Part shown: one piece after another, positions 1 through 8,438 of the stretch | Layout: every line of letters starts with the position of its first letter | Numbering within the stretch: position 1 is the first letter of the stretch | Assembly (NCBI RefSeq): GCF_002920615.1 | Contig: NZ_PQSU01000003.1 | Location: forward strand, 310,001 to 374,000 | DNA length: 64,000 nucleotides | Origin: Streptomyces sp. Ru62 | GTDB lineage: Bacteria > Actinomycetota > Actinomycetes > Streptomycetales > Streptomycetaceae | Reading direction: 5' to 3' | Notes under the pieces: model-generated | Databases searched by the model: none | What the model was told of the DNA's origin: nothing | Seen by the model: the letters and a program-made list of their open reading frames with translations, nothing else | Translations under genes and position numbers: made by a program

Positions 1-2
1 GG

Positions 3-1880
3 AAGGTCGTGGAGACCGGGGTCCCGGTCACCGACTACGAGTACGTGGGATGGAGCTGGTCCGACCCCCACCGCCAGCACGCCTTCTCCACCTCCTTCTT
101 CCCGCTGGTGGACGCGGACGAGTCGGTCACCGGCGTCTGCTACATGGTCCTGGACGTCACCGAGCGGTGGAACGCCCGCCAGCTGCTGTCGCTGGTCAAC
201 GAGGCCGGCACCAGCATCGGCAGGACGCTGGACGTGGTGCGCACGGCCCAGGAGCTGGCCGACTTCGCGGTGCCCCGCCTCGCGGACTTCGTCGTCGTCG
301 ACCTGCTGGAATCCGTCCTCAGCACGGCGGGACACGGGGCGTGGCTGACCGACGCGGGACCGGCGTCGGCGCGGCCGGTGATGCGCCGCGCCGGGATGAG
401 CTCGGTGCGGGAGGGCTGCCCGGAGGCGGTGGCACGGATCGGCGACCGGGTGGACTTCCTCCCTCCGCCGCGCGACCCCGGCATGCTCGTCAGGGGTGAG
501 CCCACGCTCGTCCCGGTGCTCGACCCGTCCGACGACCTCTGGATCGCGGAGCAGCCGGACCGGGTCGGCAGCATCCGGGAGTTCGGACTGCACTCCCTCA
601 TCTCCGTGCCGATGCGGGCCCGGAACACCGTCCTCGGCCTCACCACGTTCGTACGCTCGGTCAATCCGGTCTCGTTCCAGCCCGACGACGTCCTGGTGGC
701 CCAGGAACTGGTGGCGCGGGCGGCGCTGTGCGTCGACAACGCCCGCCGCTACAGCCGGGAGCACATGGCGGCCGTCACCCTCCAGCGCAGTCTGCTGCCG
801 CACGCCCTGAGCGGCGGCACCGCGCTGGAGGTCGCCTCGCACTATCTGCCCGCGGACCCGACCGGCGGGGTCGGCGGCGACTGGTTCGACGTGATCCCGC
901 TGTCCGGCGCCCGCGTGGGACTCGTGGTCGGCGACGTGGTCGGCCACGGCATCACCGCCGCGGCGGGCATGGGCCGGTTGCGCACCGCCGTACAGACCCT
1001 CGCGGACATGGAGATGCCGCCCGACGACCTGCTGGCCCACCTCGACGACCTCGTGCTCCGGCTCAGCGAGGAGGAGACCGGCGAGGGGGCGGCGGACGAC
1101 GGCGCGAGCGCGTTCCTCGGCGCGACCTGCCTGTACGCCGTCTACGACCCCGTCACCCGGCGGTGCACGATGGCGCGGGCCGGCCATCCGCCGCCCGTCC
1201 TCGTGACCCCGGACGGACGCGTCGACTTCCCCACCCCGCCCGCCGGTCCGCCGCTCGGGCTGGGCGGATTCGGATTCGAGACCGGCGAGATCGAACTGCC
1301 ACCGGACAGCGTCTTCGGCCTCTACACCGACGGACTGATCGAGGCGGCCGACCGCGACATGGAGGTGGGCATGGCCCGGCTCGGCGAGGCCCTGGCCCGG
1401 CCCGGCACCGACCTGGACACCCTGTGCCGGGCGACCGTCCAGCGCTTCGCCTCGGGCCCCCAGTCCGACGACATCGCGCTGCTCCTGGCCCGTACGCACG
1501 CGGTACGGCCCGACCAGGTGGCCTCGTGGGTCGTCCCGGCGGACCCGGCCGCCGTCGCCGACGTCCGGACCCGCGCCGCCCGCCAGGTGGAGGTGTGGGG
1601 CTTCGGGGACCTGGCCATGACGACGGAACTGATCGTGAGCGAGCTGGTCACCAACGCGATCCGCTACGCGGCCCCGCCGATCCGTCTGCGCCTCCTGCGC
1701 GACGCCCGCCTGACGTGCGAGGTCGCCGACGCCAGCAGCACCGCCCCACGGCTGCGGCACGCCCGCAGCACGGACGAGGGCGGCCGGGGGCTGTTCCTGG
1801 TGGCCCGACTGGCCCATCGCTGGGGAGTCCGGTACACACCGGACGGAAAGATCATCTGGGCGGAACAGGAGATCCCGTGA
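3..1880 (+). CDS. SpoIIE/PP2C-type protein phosphatase with PAS tail, GAF and HATPase domains (5' partial)
   Basis: The reading frame is open to the left window edge, so the true start lies upstream; the GTG at 9 is only the first internal start. The visible product (about 625 aa) begins in the last strands of a PAS domain (roughly 1-50). A GAF-type sensor follows (about 60-245), then a SpoIIE-like PP2C phosphatase core (about 265-495) with metal-binding motifs such as GGDWFDV and GDVVGHG. It ends in an HATPase_c anti-sigma-kinase-like domain (about 505-620) with the N-box SELVTNAIRYA and the glycine-rich GGRGLFLV. Proteins of this build act in the cytoplasm in sigma-factor partner switching, dephosphorylating anti-anti-sigma proteins. 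The ligand and partner are unknown; no anti-sigma antagonist gene lies nearby. Confidence 0.93.
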   Translation, partial: KVVETGVPVTDYEYVGWSWSDPHRQHAFSTSFFPLVDADESVTGVCYMVLDVTERWNARQLLSLVNEAGTSIGRTLDVVRTAQELADFAVPRLADFVVVDLLESVLSTAGHGAWLTDAGPASARPVMRRAGMSSVREGCPEAVARIGDRVDFLPPPRDPGMLVRGEPTLVPVLDPSDDLWIAEQPDRVGSIREFGLHSLISVPMRARNTVLGLTTFVRSVNPVSFQPDDVLVAQELVARAALCVDNARRYSREHMAAVTLQRSLLPHALSGGTALEVASHYLPADPTGGVGGDWFDVIPLSGARVGLVVGDVVGHGITAAAGMGRLRTAVQTLADMEMPPDDLLAHLDDLVLRLSEEETGEGAADDGASAFLGATCLYAVYDPVTRRCTMARAGHPPPVLVTPDGRVDFPTPPAGPPLGLGGFGFETGEIELPPDSVFGLYTDGLIEAADRDMEVGMARLGEALARPGTDLDTLCRATVQRFASGPQSDDIALLLARTHAVRPDQVASWVVPADPAAVADVRTRAARQVEVWGFGDLAMTTELIVSELVTNAIRYAAPPIRLRLLRDARLTCEVADASSTAPRLRHARSTDEGGRGLFLVARLAHRWGVRYTPDGKIIWAEQEIP

Positions 1881-2025
1881 GACAGCGGGCCGGAGCGGGC
1901 CGGCAGGCGGGCGGTGAGTGCCTGGCCCAGCGCGAGTGTGCTCAGGCCGAACATGAGGACGCCCAGGGGGACATGGAGCGACGGGACGTGCGCGATGCCC
2001 GTCACGTAGCGGGGCGGTACGGCGC

Positions 2026-2850
2026 TCAGTTGAACGTGTCGGGGTCCGGACCGGTGCGCAGGCCACGGTCCAGCGCGGCCAGGCTCCGCAGGTCCTCGTC
2101 GGTCAGCTCGAAGCCGAAGACGTCCAGGTTCTGCCGGATGCGCTCGGGCGTCACCGACTTGGGGATCACGATGTTGCCGATCTGGAGGTGCCAGCGCAGC
2201 ACGACCTGCGCGGGGCTCACGCCGTACTTCGCGGCGAGGTCCGCCACCGCCCGGTCGCCGAGGACCGCGCCCTGCGCGAGCGGGCTCCACGCCTCCGTGG
2301 CGATGCCGTGCCGCTCGTGGAAGGCGCGCAGTTCCTGCTGCTGGAGGCCGGGGTGCAGCTCGACCTGGTTGACCACGGGCGTGACGCCGGTGTTGGCCAG
2401 CAGCCGCTCCAGGTGGGGCACCTGGAAGTTGGAGACGCCGATGGCACGGGTGCGGCCCTCGCCGAGGATCTTCTCGAAGGCCCGCCAGGTGTCGAGGTAG
2501 AGGTCGCGGGCCGGGGTGGGCCAGTGGACGAGGTAGAGGTCGACGTAGTCGAGGCCGAGCTTGTCGAGGGAGGCGTCGAAGGCCGCGAGGGTCGCGTCGT
2601 GGCCCTGGTCCTCGTTCCACAGCTTGGTGGTGACGAACAGTTCGCCGCGCGGGATGCCGGACTCCGCGATGGCCCGGCCGACGCCCCGCTCATTGCCGTA
2701 GATCGCGGCCGTGTCGATGCTGCGGTACCCGGCCTCCAGCGCGGTGGCGACCGCCGCCGTGGTCTCGTCGTCGGGGACCTGGAAGACACCGAAGCCGAGC
2801 TGCGGCATCTCGATGCCGTTGTTCAGCGTCACGTTCGGGATCGCGTTCAT
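2026..2850 (-). CDS. aldo/keto reductase (2,5-diketo-D-gluconate reductase type)
   Basis: This 274-aa cytoplasmic NADPH-dependent oxidoreductase would reduce aldehydes or ketones. The AKR catalytic tetrad is visible: Asp in SIDTAAIYGNE with the following Tyr, Lys in VTTKLWNED and His in YLVHWPTP. The C-terminal cofactor loop IVIPKSVTPERI is also present. Length and sequence fit the AKR5-like bacterial group. The ATG at 2850 follows a purine-rich GGAAGGA on the coding strand. The gene runs with the hydrolase upstream (3045-4004), with nearly 200 bp between them, so a shared promoter is possible but not evident. The substrate cannot be told from sequence. Confidence 0.93.
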   Translation of the reverse strand: MNAIPNVTLNNGIEMPQLGFGVFQVPDDETTAAVATALEAGYRSIDTAAIYGNERGVGRAIAESGIPRGELFVTTKLWNEDQGHDATLAAFDASLDKLGLDYVDLYLVHWPTPARDLYLDTWRAFEKILGEGRTRAIGVSNFQVPHLERLLANTGVTPVVNQVELHPGLQQQELRAFHERHGIATEAWSPLAQGAVLGDRAVADLAAKYGVSPAQVVLRWHLQIGNIVIPKSVTPERIRQNLDVFGFELTDEDLRSLAALDRGLRTGPDPDTFN

Positions 2851-3044
2851 GGCTGTGCCGTCCTTCCGGAGGTGCGCCGCTCACCGGGTGCGAGGCGTCC
2901 CGTCCGGGTACCCCTCGTCGCGTCGTCCGAGAGCGACCGTGTACTTTCCAGGCGCGGGCGATCCATGCGCACACGCCTTACGGTCGTCGACAATATTTGC
3001 GGACGCGGTATAAGTGCAAACGCAAGCGGTTCGGTGGTGTGCGC

Positions 3045-4004
3045 CTACTTGGATTCCAGCCGCCCGAACGCGTGCGGGCCGGTGGCCAGCGCGTCCTGTG
3101 CGTCCCGCCACGCGCTGTCGCCGGGGCTGAACGCGCTGCGCAGGTAGGCGGAGGTGAGCCGGGCGAGCGCGGCGACCCGTCCGGGGTGCTCGTCCGTCGT
3201 CTCGGCGGCGTCGTACCCGGCGATCCCGCCGAGGCCGTGCTCCGCGTCGAACAGGGTGAGCAGGGTCTTGGGGGCCGGGGCGAGGTGGTACGGGTCGGCG
3301 TGCCAGGCCGGACCCATGTCCGTGAAGTGCCCCGAGTCGTCCTTCTCCCCGGCGACGACCAGCGCGGGCGTGGTCATGGTGGAGAAGTCGAGGGTCCTGA
3401 AGACCGGCAGCCGTTCGGCCATGGGCCCGTTCAGGACGTCCCCGCCCCGGCCGGGGGCGGCCAGCAGTACGCCCTGTTTGATCCGGGGCTCGAAGAGGCG
3501 CACGTCGCGACCGTCGTCGGGGTCCGTGAGCCGGGCGCCCAGCAGAAGGCTCGCGGTGAAGCCGCCGAGCGAGTGTCCGGCCACGGCGACGCTGTCGTGG
3601 TCCAGGCGCCCGGCGAGCCGCGGTACGGCGTTCTCGATCACGTCGAGGCGGTCGAGGACGTGCGTCATGTCCTCGGCGCGGGAACGCCAGAAGAAGGGCG
3701 CTCCGGGAGCGTCGGCGAGCACGTGGGCGAGTGTCCTGGAGCTGAGGTGGGTGGGCTGGACGACGGCGAAGCCGGAGGCGGCCCAGCGGTGGGCGAGCGG
3801 CGCGTAACCGTTGAGGGAGGACAGGTTGTTCGAATTGCCGTGCCCGTGGGAGAGGAGGATGACGGGCAGGTCGGTCCCGGTCGCCGGTGCGGTGACGCGC
3901 ACCTGGAGGTCGACGGGGCGTCCGGGTACGGGCAGCACCACCGGGCTGTACGACAGTACGGGGGTCGGCGGGGTGGCGGTGGTGGCGGGGTCGGGTGTGC
4001 TCAC
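3045..4004 (-). CDS. alpha/beta hydrolase (chlorophyllase/lipase-like)
   Basis: This 319-aa protein has the alpha/beta-hydrolase fold: an oxyanion strand LLSHGHGNSNN near residue 52 and the nucleophile elbow GHSLGG near residue 143. A late acidic residue and a His in DAEHGLGG complete the expected triad. No signal peptide is evident, so it is probably cytoplasmic. It is transcribed divergently from the TetR gene at 4159, and the gap between the two starts carries three operator-like dyads. It is therefore the likely repression target of that regulator. The natural ester or amide substrate is unknown. Confidence 0.9.
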   Translation of the reverse strand: MSTPDPATTATPPTPVLSYSPVVLPVPGRPVDLQVRVTAPATGTDLPVILLSHGHGNSNNLSSLNGYAPLAHRWAASGFAVVQPTHLSSRTLAHVLADAPGAPFFWRSRAEDMTHVLDRLDVIENAVPRLAGRLDHDSVAVAGHSLGGFTASLLLGARLTDPDDGRDVRLFEPRIKQGVLLAAPGRGGDVLNGPMAERLPVFRTLDFSTMTTPALVVAGEKDDSGHFTDMGPAWHADPYHLAPAPKTLLTLFDAEHGLGGIAGYDAAETTDEHPGRVAALARLTSAYLRSAFSPGDSAWRDAQDALATGPHAFGRLESK

Positions 4005-4047
4005 GGGTGCGGCCTTCCTCGGTGTTCGGCATCGGCCGGAATGAAAA

Positions 4048-4126
4048 CGGAACGTTGTTCCGCTTGGCGACGGCTACGATACGGAACGTCGTTCCGCTTC
4101 ACAAGTGCATGCGGAACATTGCTCCG
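4048..4126. promoter_or_regulatory. three TetR-type operator dyads in a divergent promoter
   Basis: Three near-identical 15-bp dyads lie at 4048-4062 (CGGAACGTTGTTCCG), 4082-4096 (CGGAACGTCGTTCCG) and 4112-4126 (CGGAACATTGCTCCG). The consensus is CGGAAC-N3-GTTCCG, with one mismatch in the third copy. They are spaced 34 and 30 bp apart, about three helical turns. They sit between the divergent starts at 4004 and 4159, so the TetR protein probably represses both its own gene and the hydrolase. Confidence 0.75.
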
Positions 4127-4158
4127 CTTATCGGCGGCGAACGCGAGGAGACAGAGCG

Positions 4159-4755
4159 GTGTCCACTTCAGGCCAGACCGGACCGGCGCCTGCCGCGGGC
4201 AGGCGGGCCGACGCGGTGCGCAACCAGCAGAAGCTGCTGGCCGCCGCCGCCGAGGTGTTCGTGACCTCCGGCGTCGACGCGCCGATCCGCGAGATCGCGG
4301 CCAGGGCGGGCGTCGGGATGGGGACGATCTACCGGCACTTCCCGACCCGGGCCGATCTCGTCGTCGCCGTCTTCCGGCACCAGGTCGAGGAGTGCGCCGA
4401 AGCGGGCCCGCGCCTGCTGGCCGACGCCGACTCGCCGCTCGCGGCGCTGCGTCAGTGGATCGACCTCTTCATCGACTTCCTGGTCACCAAGCACGGACTC
4501 GCCGACACCCCGCAACCGGACAGCAGCGGCTTCGCCGCGCTCCACACCTACTTCCTCGACCGCCTGCTGCCCGTCGCCGAGCAACTGCTCGACGCGGCGG
4601 TCGAGGCGGGCGAGATCCGGCCGGGCATACAGCCGTACGAACTGATGCGCGGCATCGGCAACCTCTGCGTCGGCTCCGGCGACGACCCCCGCTACGACCC
4701 CCGCCGCCTGGTCGCCCTGCTCCTCCAGGGCCTCCAGCCGTCGCGGCCGTCCTGA
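4159..4755 (+). CDS. TetR/AcrR family transcriptional regulator
   Basis: I place the start at the GTG at 4159, which follows GCGAGGAG with good spacing. The frame is open further upstream, but that extension overlaps the operator dyads. The 198-aa product has an N-terminal TetR helix-turn-helix (REIAARAGVGMGTIYRHFPTRADLV, about residues 35-65, split here by the turn at GVGMG). An all-helical ligand-binding domain follows. It is divergent from the alpha/beta hydrolase and most likely autoregulated through the three CGGAAC-N3-GTTCCG sites. The inducer is unknown. Confidence 0.93.
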   Translation: MSTSGQTGPAPAAGRRADAVRNQQKLLAAAAEVFVTSGVDAPIREIAARAGVGMGTIYRHFPTRADLVVAVFRHQVEECAEAGPRLLADADSPLAALRQWIDLFIDFLVTKHGLADTPQPDSSGFAALHTYFLDRLLPVAEQLLDAAVEAGEIRPGIQPYELMRGIGNLCVGSGDDPRYDPRRLVALLLQGLQPSRPS

Positions 4756-4870
4756 GGATCCCCCCTCGCGGGCGCGACTGTTCGCCGGAGGCGACCGCCG
4801 GTCCCGTGGAGCGCGGCGGGGTGACGCTGACCTCCCCCCGGGCCGGAAGGACTCCACGGGGCCAGGCGCT

Positions 4871-5119
4871 GTGGATGCGGAGCGGAACCCCGCGGTCGCG
4901 GCGGCCACCGCCTCCGCGATCACAGGCGCCCACCAACACGGGCAGGTCCACGCCGGCGCTTCCGGCGCGGACCTGTCCGACGACCTGCTCTCCGCGATCG
5001 ACCAGGCGACCGGCGACGGCCCCGTCACCGAACCGGTCCTCGCCCCGGCGCCCAGCACCGCTGACCGGCCGGGCGCCGGCGCCGTACCCGAGGTCCGTCA
5101 GGCGACCGGGCACCGTTGA
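4871..5119 (+). CDS. small hypothetical ORF, doubtful
   Basis: This 82-codon frame starts with a GTG and has Streptomyces-like third-position GC. It encodes an Ala/Thr/Gly-rich product with an acidic middle (SGADLSDDLLSAIDQA). I recognise no family and see no strong ribosome binding site. Its 3' end lies in a 53-bp sequence that is repeated next to it. The 391-bp gap 4756-5146 holds nothing else I can name. It could be a remnant rather than a working gene. Confidence 0.25.
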   Translation: MDAERNPAVAAATASAITGAHQHGQVHAGASGADLSDDLLSAIDQATGDGPVTEPVLAPAPSTADRPGAGAVPEVRQATGHR

Positions 5120-5157
5120 CCGGCCGGGCGTCGTACCTGAGCTCCGTCAGGCGACCG
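5056..5157. repeat. tandem direct repeat overlapping the xdhC 3' end
   Basis: Two imperfect copies lie at 5056-5108 and 5111-5157. Both begin CACCG(C/T)TGACCGGCCGGGCG and end CCGTCAGGCGACCG. The first copy carries an extra CCGGCG. The second copy runs into the 3' end of the xdhC gene, so a small duplication appears to have copied the gene terminus. Confidence 0.6.
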
Positions 5158-6307
5158 CCGCCCGGCCGCCGTCCCCGCGGCCGCTCCCGTTCTCGTCCTC
5201 GTGATGGATCGGCGTCTTCCCGCCGGTCAGCGGTACTCCCGTCCCGCCCCGCCGCGCGGCGACGATCTCCGCCGTGATGGACAGGGCGGTCTCCTCCGGT
5301 GTGCGGGCGCCGAGGTCGAGGCCGATCGGTGAGCGGAGCCGGGACAGCTCCCGTTCGGTGAGACCCTCCGCCCGCAGACGCCGGTCGCGGTCCTCGTGGG
5401 TGCGGCGCGAACCCATCGCCCCGACGAACGCGACCGGCATCCGCAGGGCCACCTTCAGCAGCGGCACGTCGAACTTCGCGTCGTGGGTGAGCACGCACAG
5501 GACCGTACGGGCGTCGGTCGCGGTGCTCCGCAGGTAGCGGTGCGGCCAGTCGACGACGACCTCGTCGGCGTCCGGGAACCGGTCCGGCGTGGCGAAGACC
5601 GGGCGGGCGTCGCAGACGGTGACGTGGTAGCCGAGGAACTTGCCGGCCCGGGCCAGCGCCGACGCGAAGTCCACCGCGCCGAAGACGATCATGCGCGGGG
5701 GCGGCACGTTCGACTCCACCAGCAGCGTCAGGCCGCCGGGGCAGTGCGAACCCTCCGCGGAGAGCTCCACCGTGCCGGTGCGGCCCGCATCCAGCAGGGC
5801 ACGAGCCTCCGCCGCCGCCACCCGGTCCAGCTCCGGCCGACCGCCGAGACCGCCCTCGGACGTGCCGTCGGACCGGACCAGCAGGGCCCGGCCGAGGAGT
5901 CCGGCGGGGCCCCGGGCGACCCGGGCGAGGGCCGCCGGCTCGCCCCGCGCGGCGGCCGACAGCGCCGGCCGCAGGACGGTCCGTACGGGGGTGTCGCCGG
6001 CCACCGGCGTGACCAGCACCTCGATCGTCCCTCCGCAGGTCAGGCCCACGGCGAAGGCGTCCTCGTCGCTGTACCCGAACCGTTCGACCACGCTCCGGCC
6101 GGTCCGCAGCGCCTCGCGGCACAGCTCGTAGACCGCGCCCTCCACGCAGCCGCCGGAGACCGAGCCGATGACCGTGCCCGCGCTGTCGACGGCGAGGGCC
6201 GCGCCGGGACCGCGCGGCGCGCTGCCGCCGACCGCCACCACGGTGGCGACGGCGAACTCCCGGCCCTCCTCGGTCCAGCGGCGCAGCTCCTCGGCCAGGT
6301 CAAGCAT
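5147..6307 (-). CDS. XdhC family molybdenum-cofactor insertion protein
   Basis: The 386-aa product matches XdhC/CoxI proteins, which bind sulfurated molybdenum cofactor and load it into xanthine-dehydrogenase-type enzymes. The N-terminal XdhC domain has VGGSAPRGPGA and VSGGCVEGAV with its Cys. A C-terminal Rossmann-like domain includes IVFGAVDFASALA and ends in the GAMGSRRTHEDR motif. The ATG at 6307 overlaps the stop of the preceding Mo-subunit gene by 8 bp, which indicates translational coupling. It is the last gene of the four-gene hydroxylase operon and has the context expected of its maturation factor. Confidence 0.92.
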   Translation of the reverse strand: MLDLAEELRRWTEEGREFAVATVVAVGGSAPRGPGAALAVDSAGTVIGSVSGGCVEGAVYELCREALRTGRSVVERFGYSDEDAFAVGLTCGGTIEVLVTPVAGDTPVRTVLRPALSAAARGEPAALARVARGPAGLLGRALLVRSDGTSEGGLGGRPELDRVAAAEARALLDAGRTGTVELSAEGSHCPGGLTLLVESNVPPPRMIVFGAVDFASALARAGKFLGYHVTVCDARPVFATPDRFPDADEVVVDWPHRYLRSTATDARTVLCVLTHDAKFDVPLLKVALRMPVAFVGAMGSRRTHEDRDRRLRAEGLTERELSRLRSPIGLDLGARTPEETALSITAEIVAARRGGTGVPLTGGKTPIHHEDENGSGRGDGGRAAVA

Positions 6308-8438
6308 CCGGCGCTCCCGCGGCGGCCGACAGGATCCGGTCGGGCCGGATGGGCAGGGCACGGTGGCGTACGCCGGTCGCGTGCCAGACCGCGTTGGCGA
6401 CGGCCGCCGCGGCGCCGACGATGCCGACCTCTCCGATGCCCTTGATGCCGACCGGGTCGTCCGGGTCCGTGTCGTCGATCCAGTCCGCCTCGACGCGGGG
6501 CACATCGGCGTGGGTGGCCACGTGGTAGCCGGCGAGGTCGGCGCCGACATGGCCGCCCGAGGCGCGGTCCCGGACGGCCTCCTCGTGCAGGGCCATCGAG
6601 ATGCCCCAGATCATGCCGCCCCGTAGCTGGTTGCGGGCGGTGAGGGGGTTGACGATCCGGCCCGCCGCGAAGACGCCGAGCATGCGCCGTACCCGCACCT
6701 CACCGGTGCCGACGTCCACGGCGACCTCGGCGAACTGCGCGCCGAAGGAGTGCCGTTCGGCGGGCGGCAGGGCCGCGATGGCCTCGGCGGTGTTCGTGCG
6801 GACGGTGACGCCCTCCGGCGGGATGTCGGCGCCGAGTGCCAGCCGTTCGCGCAGTTCACCGGCCGCGGCCCGGACCGCCCAGGACCAGGAGCGGGTGCCC
6901 ATGGAGCCGCCGGCGATCATCGCGGGGCCGAAGGCGCTGTCCCCGATGCGCATCTGGATCCGCTCCGGCGGCACCCGGAGCGCGTCCGCCGCGACCAGGG
7001 TGAGCGCGGTACGGGCGCCGGTGCCGATGTCGGCGGCGGAGATCCGCACGGTGAAGGTGCCGTCCGGGTGCGCGGTCGCGGCGGCGGTGGACGGCGCGGC
7101 GCCCGCCGGGAACGAGGCCGCGGCCGTACCGGTGCCGAGCAGCCAGCGGCCCTCGCGGCGCACCCCGGGACGCGGGTCCCGGTCCGCCCAGCCGAACCGG
7201 CGGGCGCCCTCCCGGAAGCAGGCGGCCAGATTGCGGCCGGCGAACGGCAGGCCCGACACCGGGCCCTTGTCCGGTTCGTTGCGCAGCCGCAGCTCGATCG
7301 GGTCGATTCCGCACTTCTCGGCGAGTTCGTCGAGCGCCGCCTCCAGCGCGAACGACCCGGGTGCCTCGCCCGGGGCGCGCATGAACGTCGGGGTCGGCAC
7401 GTCGAGCCGCACGAGGCGGTTGGCGGTGTGGTGGGCCTCGGCGTCGTACATCACCCGCGCCACCCCGGCGCTCGGCTCGACGAACTCGTACACCGTGGAG
7501 GTGGCGCTGACGGAGCTGTGCTCCAGCGCGCGCAGCCGTCCGTCGGGGTCGGCGCCGAGCCGGACCCGCTGGGTGGTGGGGCTGCGGTAGCCGGCCAGGG
7601 AGAACATCTGGCGCCGGGTCAGGACGACCCGGACGGGCCGCTGCAGCACGGTCGCGGCCATCACGGCGGCGACCTGGTGGGCGCGGACGCCCTTGCTGCC
7701 GAAGCCACCGCCGACGTGCTCGGAACGCACCCGCACGGAGGCCGGGTCGAGCGAGAAGAGGTTCGCGAGTTCGCCGGCGACCCAGGTGACGCCCTGGTTG
7801 GAGTCGATCACCTCAAGCTGTCCGCCGTCCCAGCGGGCGGTCGCCGCGTGCGGCTCCATCGGGTTGTGGTGCTCTTCGGGGGTGGTGTACTCGGCGTCCA
7901 CGACGACGGGCGAGGCGGCGAGCGCGGCATCGAGGTCGCCCTTCTCCGTCACCGCCGGCATGTGGCCGTCCAGCGGGTACGCGTCCGGGCGCTCGCCCGT
8001 GAAGGCGACGTCGTGCGGCTCCTGCTCGTAGTGCACGACGAGGGCCTCGGCGGCCTCCCGCGCCTGCTCGGACGTCTCCGCGACGACCAGTGCCACCGGC
8101 CAGCCCCGGTGCGGGACCCGGTCGTGCTGGAAGACCGCGCAGGTCGGGTCGGGGCGCATGCCCATCAGACCGGTGTAGTCGGTCTCCAGGCGCAGGGCGT
8201 TGCGGTGGTCCAGTACGGCGAGCACGCCGGGCATGGCGAGGACGGGCTCGGTGTCGAGGGCGCGGATGCGGCCCCGGGCGACCGTGGACAGCACCAGCCA
8301 GCCGTGGGCGAGGCCGGCGAAGGGCACCTCGCCCGCGTAGCGGGCCGCTCCGGTGACCTTGTCCCTGCCCTCGACACGGGTATGGCCGGTGCCCACGGAG
8401 GGCGCCTGCGCGGGTGTTCCGGTGGTGACGGCGGTCAT
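6300..8438 (-). CDS. xanthine dehydrogenase family protein, molybdopterin-binding subunit
   Basis: This 712-aa protein is the large catalytic subunit of a molybdenum hydroxylase (Ald_Xan_dh_C and MoCoBD domains). The first domain spans about 20-130. The molybdopterin-binding part has GGGFGSKG near residue 250 and FMRAPGEAPG near 350. The late KGIGEVGIVGAA places the expected active-site Glu close to the C-terminus. The ATG at 8438 overlaps the FAD-subunit stop by 4 bp (ATGA). With the two partner subunits it would oxidise a purine, aldehyde or N-heterocycle in the cytoplasm. Which substrate cannot be decided here. Confidence 0.93.
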   Translation of the reverse strand: MTAVTTGTPAQAPSVGTGHTRVEGRDKVTGAARYAGEVPFAGLAHGWLVLSTVARGRIRALDTEPVLAMPGVLAVLDHRNALRLETDYTGLMGMRPDPTCAVFQHDRVPHRGWPVALVVAETSEQAREAAEALVVHYEQEPHDVAFTGERPDAYPLDGHMPAVTEKGDLDAALAASPVVVDAEYTTPEEHHNPMEPHAATARWDGGQLEVIDSNQGVTWVAGELANLFSLDPASVRVRSEHVGGGFGSKGVRAHQVAAVMAATVLQRPVRVVLTRRQMFSLAGYRSPTTQRVRLGADPDGRLRALEHSSVSATSTVYEFVEPSAGVARVMYDAEAHHTANRLVRLDVPTPTFMRAPGEAPGSFALEAALDELAEKCGIDPIELRLRNEPDKGPVSGLPFAGRNLAACFREGARRFGWADRDPRPGVRREGRWLLGTGTAAASFPAGAAPSTAAATAHPDGTFTVRISAADIGTGARTALTLVAADALRVPPERIQMRIGDSAFGPAMIAGGSMGTRSWSWAVRAAAGELRERLALGADIPPEGVTVRTNTAEAIAALPPAERHSFGAQFAEVAVDVGTGEVRVRRMLGVFAAGRIVNPLTARNQLRGGMIWGISMALHEEAVRDRASGGHVGADLAGYHVATHADVPRVEADWIDDTDPDDPVGIKGIGEVGIVGAAAAVANAVWHATGVRHRALPIRPDRILSAAAGAPDA

